From CAMTVQ01 sp947085255 (GTDB lineage: Bacteria; Bacteroidota; Bacteroidia; Sphingobacteriales; Sphingobacteriaceae): a stretch of 64,000 nt of DNA. The translations under genes and the position numbers were made by a program. The notes under the pieces were generated by a model, which worked only from the letters and a program-made list of their open reading frames with translations, ran no database searches and had not been told where the DNA came from. Numbering within the stretch: the stretch's first letter is position 1; each line of letters begins with the position of its first letter. This document shows positions 62,401 to 64,000 of the stretch, piece after piece. The stretch is taken from assembly GCA_947085255.1 (NCBI GenBank), contig CAMTVQ010000008.1, positions 24,657 to 88,656 of the forward strand. Direction: 5' to 3'.

Positions 62401-63966
62401 GGGGTTTTCTTGCTCACGCTTAAAGTCGTATACAAAACTACCCCAATAGTAATTGGGGTCAATTTTGGGCATAGCATTATGCGTATAATCAAAATTTCCT
62501 TGTGCATTTAGTAGCTTAATGCCATTTGCACCTGGGTTAAGTATGCCTCGTTTTATTGCTGCGGTATCGTCCAAAATAGTTTCTATATACATGTATATTC
62601 CCTTATCAATATCAGCTATCTTTTCTCCTTCTTTTGATGGAGCATCCCCTTTTAAAGCCCATGGGTTGTGGTCGAACACTGATTTTTTTTGATGGTTTTC
62701 TATCCAAATAAACTGGTCGGTAGTGCCAGGTAATAAAACACGAATAGCATCGCCAGTGCTAACAAAATCGCGCAGTGTGTATAATCCATCAGGACTTAAA
62801 TCCGCAACCGATTTAATATCACTACTTACGCTACCTCCTTTGGTATATTGGGCATTTATTTTTGCCCAGCCCAATATGTAACGTTCCCAGGCACTGGCAC
62901 ACATCATCATTTTTTCGCCGGTACACTGCCCCCAACCATGGCTACTGGTATAAAATCGAGTACCTACCACATTATTTGCACCCAAAATATGAGGAGCACT
63001 AAACAATTCATGGGCTACTTCATGCAAAAACATACCTCTAAAGGCATCTATATCGGCGGCATATCCTCCTATGCAAAAGGTAAAACCGGCATCCGTTAAT
63101 TCATACCCATTGTATTGTTGGTCAACACCACTCAACTTCGAGAAACCACCACCGCTACCAATCCAGCCATCCATGTCTTTTTTGGGCTGTGGTTTCCAAC
63201 CGGTAGAATATCTATATACTATCACTACATAATCAGGTTTATTATCGGGGGCATATCCACTATTTTCGGTAGTATAAAGAGGTTTATTTTTTTTATTATC
63301 ATAAGGGCTCCAATCAAAATTTGGGGCTATCTGCATCATTTTATCTACTACCAACTTGTTGCAAGACGACCATGTAGGGATAGTAATATCGGTAGTATCA
63401 ATATTTACCCGAACAGGTTTGCCTGTAGCAGGGTCTTTAAATACATCGGCAGTAAACTTAAATTTGCCAAACGACATATCATAATAAAAGCGCGATATGC
63501 TGTGGTTATCGGTATTGCCTGCTGTGGCATATACCCCAAACTCGGTATCGTTATTAAATATATATGCAGGGTCTATATACCCAGTAGTGGGGTTTACAAA
63601 ATTGGGGACTTGCAAATCGCCTTTACCATCATCAAGATCATCAAGAGATACCTCTGGCCATCCTCCTGCTTGTTGGTCGCCAGCGTCGTTGTCAAAACCT
63701 GCAAATACTATCAGTATTTTTAGGCTGCCTTTTGGGGTAAATACCCCGCCATAGGTTGATGAACTGCCTGCCGTAGGGCTTTGCGGGGGTGCGTTGGGGT
63801 CGGGTATGGGCAAGGTGTTTTGTTCGGTATTGCCACATTCCATGCTGTGTGGGTGTTGAGCAAATACTGTAGAAGTAAAAAATAAAAAGATAAAAATAAA
63901 AAGGTAAAAGGAAGAAGAAAGTGAAAAGGTAAACGTGTTTGTGGTAATTGGTGGTTTGGTTTTCAT
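59410..63966 (-). CDS. M6-type metalloprotease with T9SS sorting domain
   Basis: A 1518-residue exported protein. After the signal peptide (SSSFYLFIFIFLFFTSTVFAQ) comes a M6-like peptidase domain with the zinc site FLHEVAHELFSAPH near residue 315. Beta-helix units follow in the middle (about 760-1170: KGGNLVIEGNGKIIVRDGGKVVIEEDG, then NCIFNYNSTGW), then a Pro/Ser/Ala-rich stretch. It ends with a T9SS sorting domain (VTPNPIINGQSLILIDIPYSSTLKIALFD). It is an extracellular, cell-surface-attached protease or adhesin. Substrate unknown. The length is unusual for M6 peptidases because of the beta-helix insert. Confidence 0.85.
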   Translation of the reverse strand: MKTKPPITTNTFTFSLSSSFYLFIFIFLFFTSTVFAQHPHSMECGNTEQNTLPIPDPNAPPQSPTAGSSSTYGGVFTPKGSLKILIVFAGFDNDAGDQQAGGWPEVSLDDLDDGKGDLQVPNFVNPTTGYIDPAYIFNNDTEFGVYATAGNTDNHSISRFYYDMSFGKFKFTADVFKDPATGKPVRVNIDTTDITIPTWSSCNKLVVDKMMQIAPNFDWSPYDNKKNKPLYTTENSGYAPDNKPDYVVIVYRYSTGWKPQPKKDMDGWIGSGGGFSKLSGVDQQYNGYELTDAGFTFCIGGYAADIDAFRGMFLHEVAHELFSAPHILGANNVVGTRFYTSSHGWGQCTGEKMMMCASAWERYILGWAKINAQYTKGGSVSSDIKSVADLSPDGLYTLRDFVSTGDAIRVLLPGTTDQFIWIENHQKKSVFDHNPWALKGDAPSKEGEKIADIDKGIYMYIETILDDTAAIKRGILNPGANGIKLLNAQGNFDYTHNAMPKIDPNYYWGSFVYDFKREQENPVAGTNPYVRFRDDLVRLVVSSSKKKDSLIYPDNVISHNSDYNSGGDNEQVYLVRETDGSNTAMLYENSGGRNEQGINIFNRRSTAFQVGDRIGMDTNPALVSYPKFIQQRDTLGPYLFNGLSIKIIDQQGDNMLVQIKYAETAINNNMRYTGKVTLPNITQNDLPDMVIKSGKTIRVDKSGTVNKTKLLDGSFIDYSVFKCSPNAKLSLEPNANLIVENSSALILKATSVLEVNNGAVVTIKKGGNLVIEGNGKIIVRDGGKVVIEEDGYLTYHKDAIINLEKDNSVLEIKGHIMMLQSGTDFTFTGTGFIRYGITLSDAYVNSTTPKIGGNYNPLTLKPYHTFTIIGSGTADKVIEVSKDAEMRHDALLAQLTIQNGKIVMEENAVVNILENPLYYSNVLLTSSTGTDNRHRGLTIYGYGSKTIENSTFERGIYGINVALSSFWDTVSIKGCTFKNCFYGVYSIGKGLTIQNCIFNYNSTGWLSDGMEYASVISECTFGNHLDCGISFSGSTGTLRVSKTSISSGITGIRLNTPSELTLRCTDMRDNLYGIEAYYGSTVNLSSLENAGYANFKNNETALYFSNAKRLKLTTGLNSFYGNNNWIFYGSLLTCGDIDGTQNLWSPSISSNYPISGSNYKLVSSFGGKNLTITDNKPESSEYSCLNISGIKVTPPSCIACKVIKTPSFPSYIKINDAYAIAAAQFSQAKTAEDLTKVIKMLSELVNVKLTPLLPEEFTIIDNSYTLMLQAFALQVQKTNFSQQNKTPFVTANSLIALQAIDQYAGLTTKNGYLTICLSSTPNPTPGLRAVLDKVAVFRLMDQRNTALLALNTIKSSNLSTEQWALVNYWDCLLAKEIKILSSSSPSSLFAPSLDESCSTVLTAALTAQRNVSMNTTSSSNPTSNIPVANEQIKAVVTPNPIINGQSLILIDIPYSSTLKIALFDNSNRIVLDLKTDGNNYQAGHYELPLSVPESGTGVYTLKIISNKESLSIPISIIK

Positions 63967-64000
63967 GATTGGTTTGGTTTTAAGACCTCATCCCCAGCCC

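Noticed and set aside
63115..63723. Long plus-strand open frame (about 200 residues)
   Set aside because: It lies wholly antisense to the M6-type protease, which has strong domain support; no family features are seen in it.
1..64000. CRISPR array, tRNA or rRNA genes
   Set aside because: No regularly spaced repeats and no cloverleaf or rRNA-like sequence was noticed in the intergenic regions.

Overview
The window is about 64 kb of a low-GC chromosome from a member of the Bacteroidota, most likely a Chitinophagales/Sphingobacteriales-type bacterium. The evidence is an alternative complex III (Act) plus caa3-type oxidase operon, the gliding and type IX secretion genes gldD, gldE and a porZ-like gene, T9SS-type C-terminal sorting domains, IPExxxVDY-family and Bacteroidota-specific lipoproteins, and promoters of the form TTTG-N20-TAnnTTTG instead of sigma70-type boxes. 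No tRNA, rRNA, CRISPR array, transposase or integrase is visible.

Layout. 1-7.1 kb: the end of actB, then actC-D-E-F and the two core cytochrome oxidase subunits, closed by a strong bidirectional terminator. 7.2-17.7 kb: recO, porZ-like, an RND/MMPL exporter, a PEGA lipoprotein, a LolC/E-type permease, an MBL hydrolase, pyruvate kinase and an IPExxxVDY protein. 17.8-24.4 kb: a lipid/RNA operon (acpP, fabF, rnc, plsC-like, EamA transporter, lipoprotein, yicC-like, gmk). 24.4-27.8 kb (minus strand): mutY, ssb, gldE, gldD.

27.8-36.6 kb is an accessory island lying between mutY and an HU gene, which are usually close neighbours in this phylum. It carries a WYL regulator with a palindrome next to its start, a methyltransferase-like gene, an AlkB-family dioxygenase, an OLD/RecF-like ATPase with one in-frame stop codon, a partner protein of unknown function, a small acidic protein with an ExoX-C-like fold, a truncated DnaB-type ATPase, a retron non-coding RNA with an 11-bp a1/a2 repeat, a retron reverse transcriptase (NAxxH, YADD, VTG motifs) and a PemK/MazF-type toxin-antitoxin pair. 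The retron paired with a DnaB-type RecA-fold ATPase is the best candidate for an undescribed system.

36.9-42.5 kb returns to core genes: HU, a TPR protein, a 29-residue basic ribosomal-type protein (AURKAIP1/COX24-like), ribonuclease G with a TTG start, a lipoprotein and a fused E1 alpha-beta 2-oxoacid dehydrogenase. 42.7-53.4 kb (minus strand) is largely cell-envelope and secreted proteins: a parallel beta-helix T9SS protein interrupted by one TGA codon, LutB-like protein, M28 peptidase, two envelope proteins, then a cluster of clostripain-like peptidase, two paralogous lipoproteins and a papain-like peptidase. Sequence relics in this cluster show that a block was tandemly duplicated and then partly deleted. 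53.7-64 kb: two amidohydrolases flanking a MauE/DoxX-like membrane protein, crcB, a small membrane protein and a 1518-residue M6-type metalloprotease with a T9SS sorting domain.
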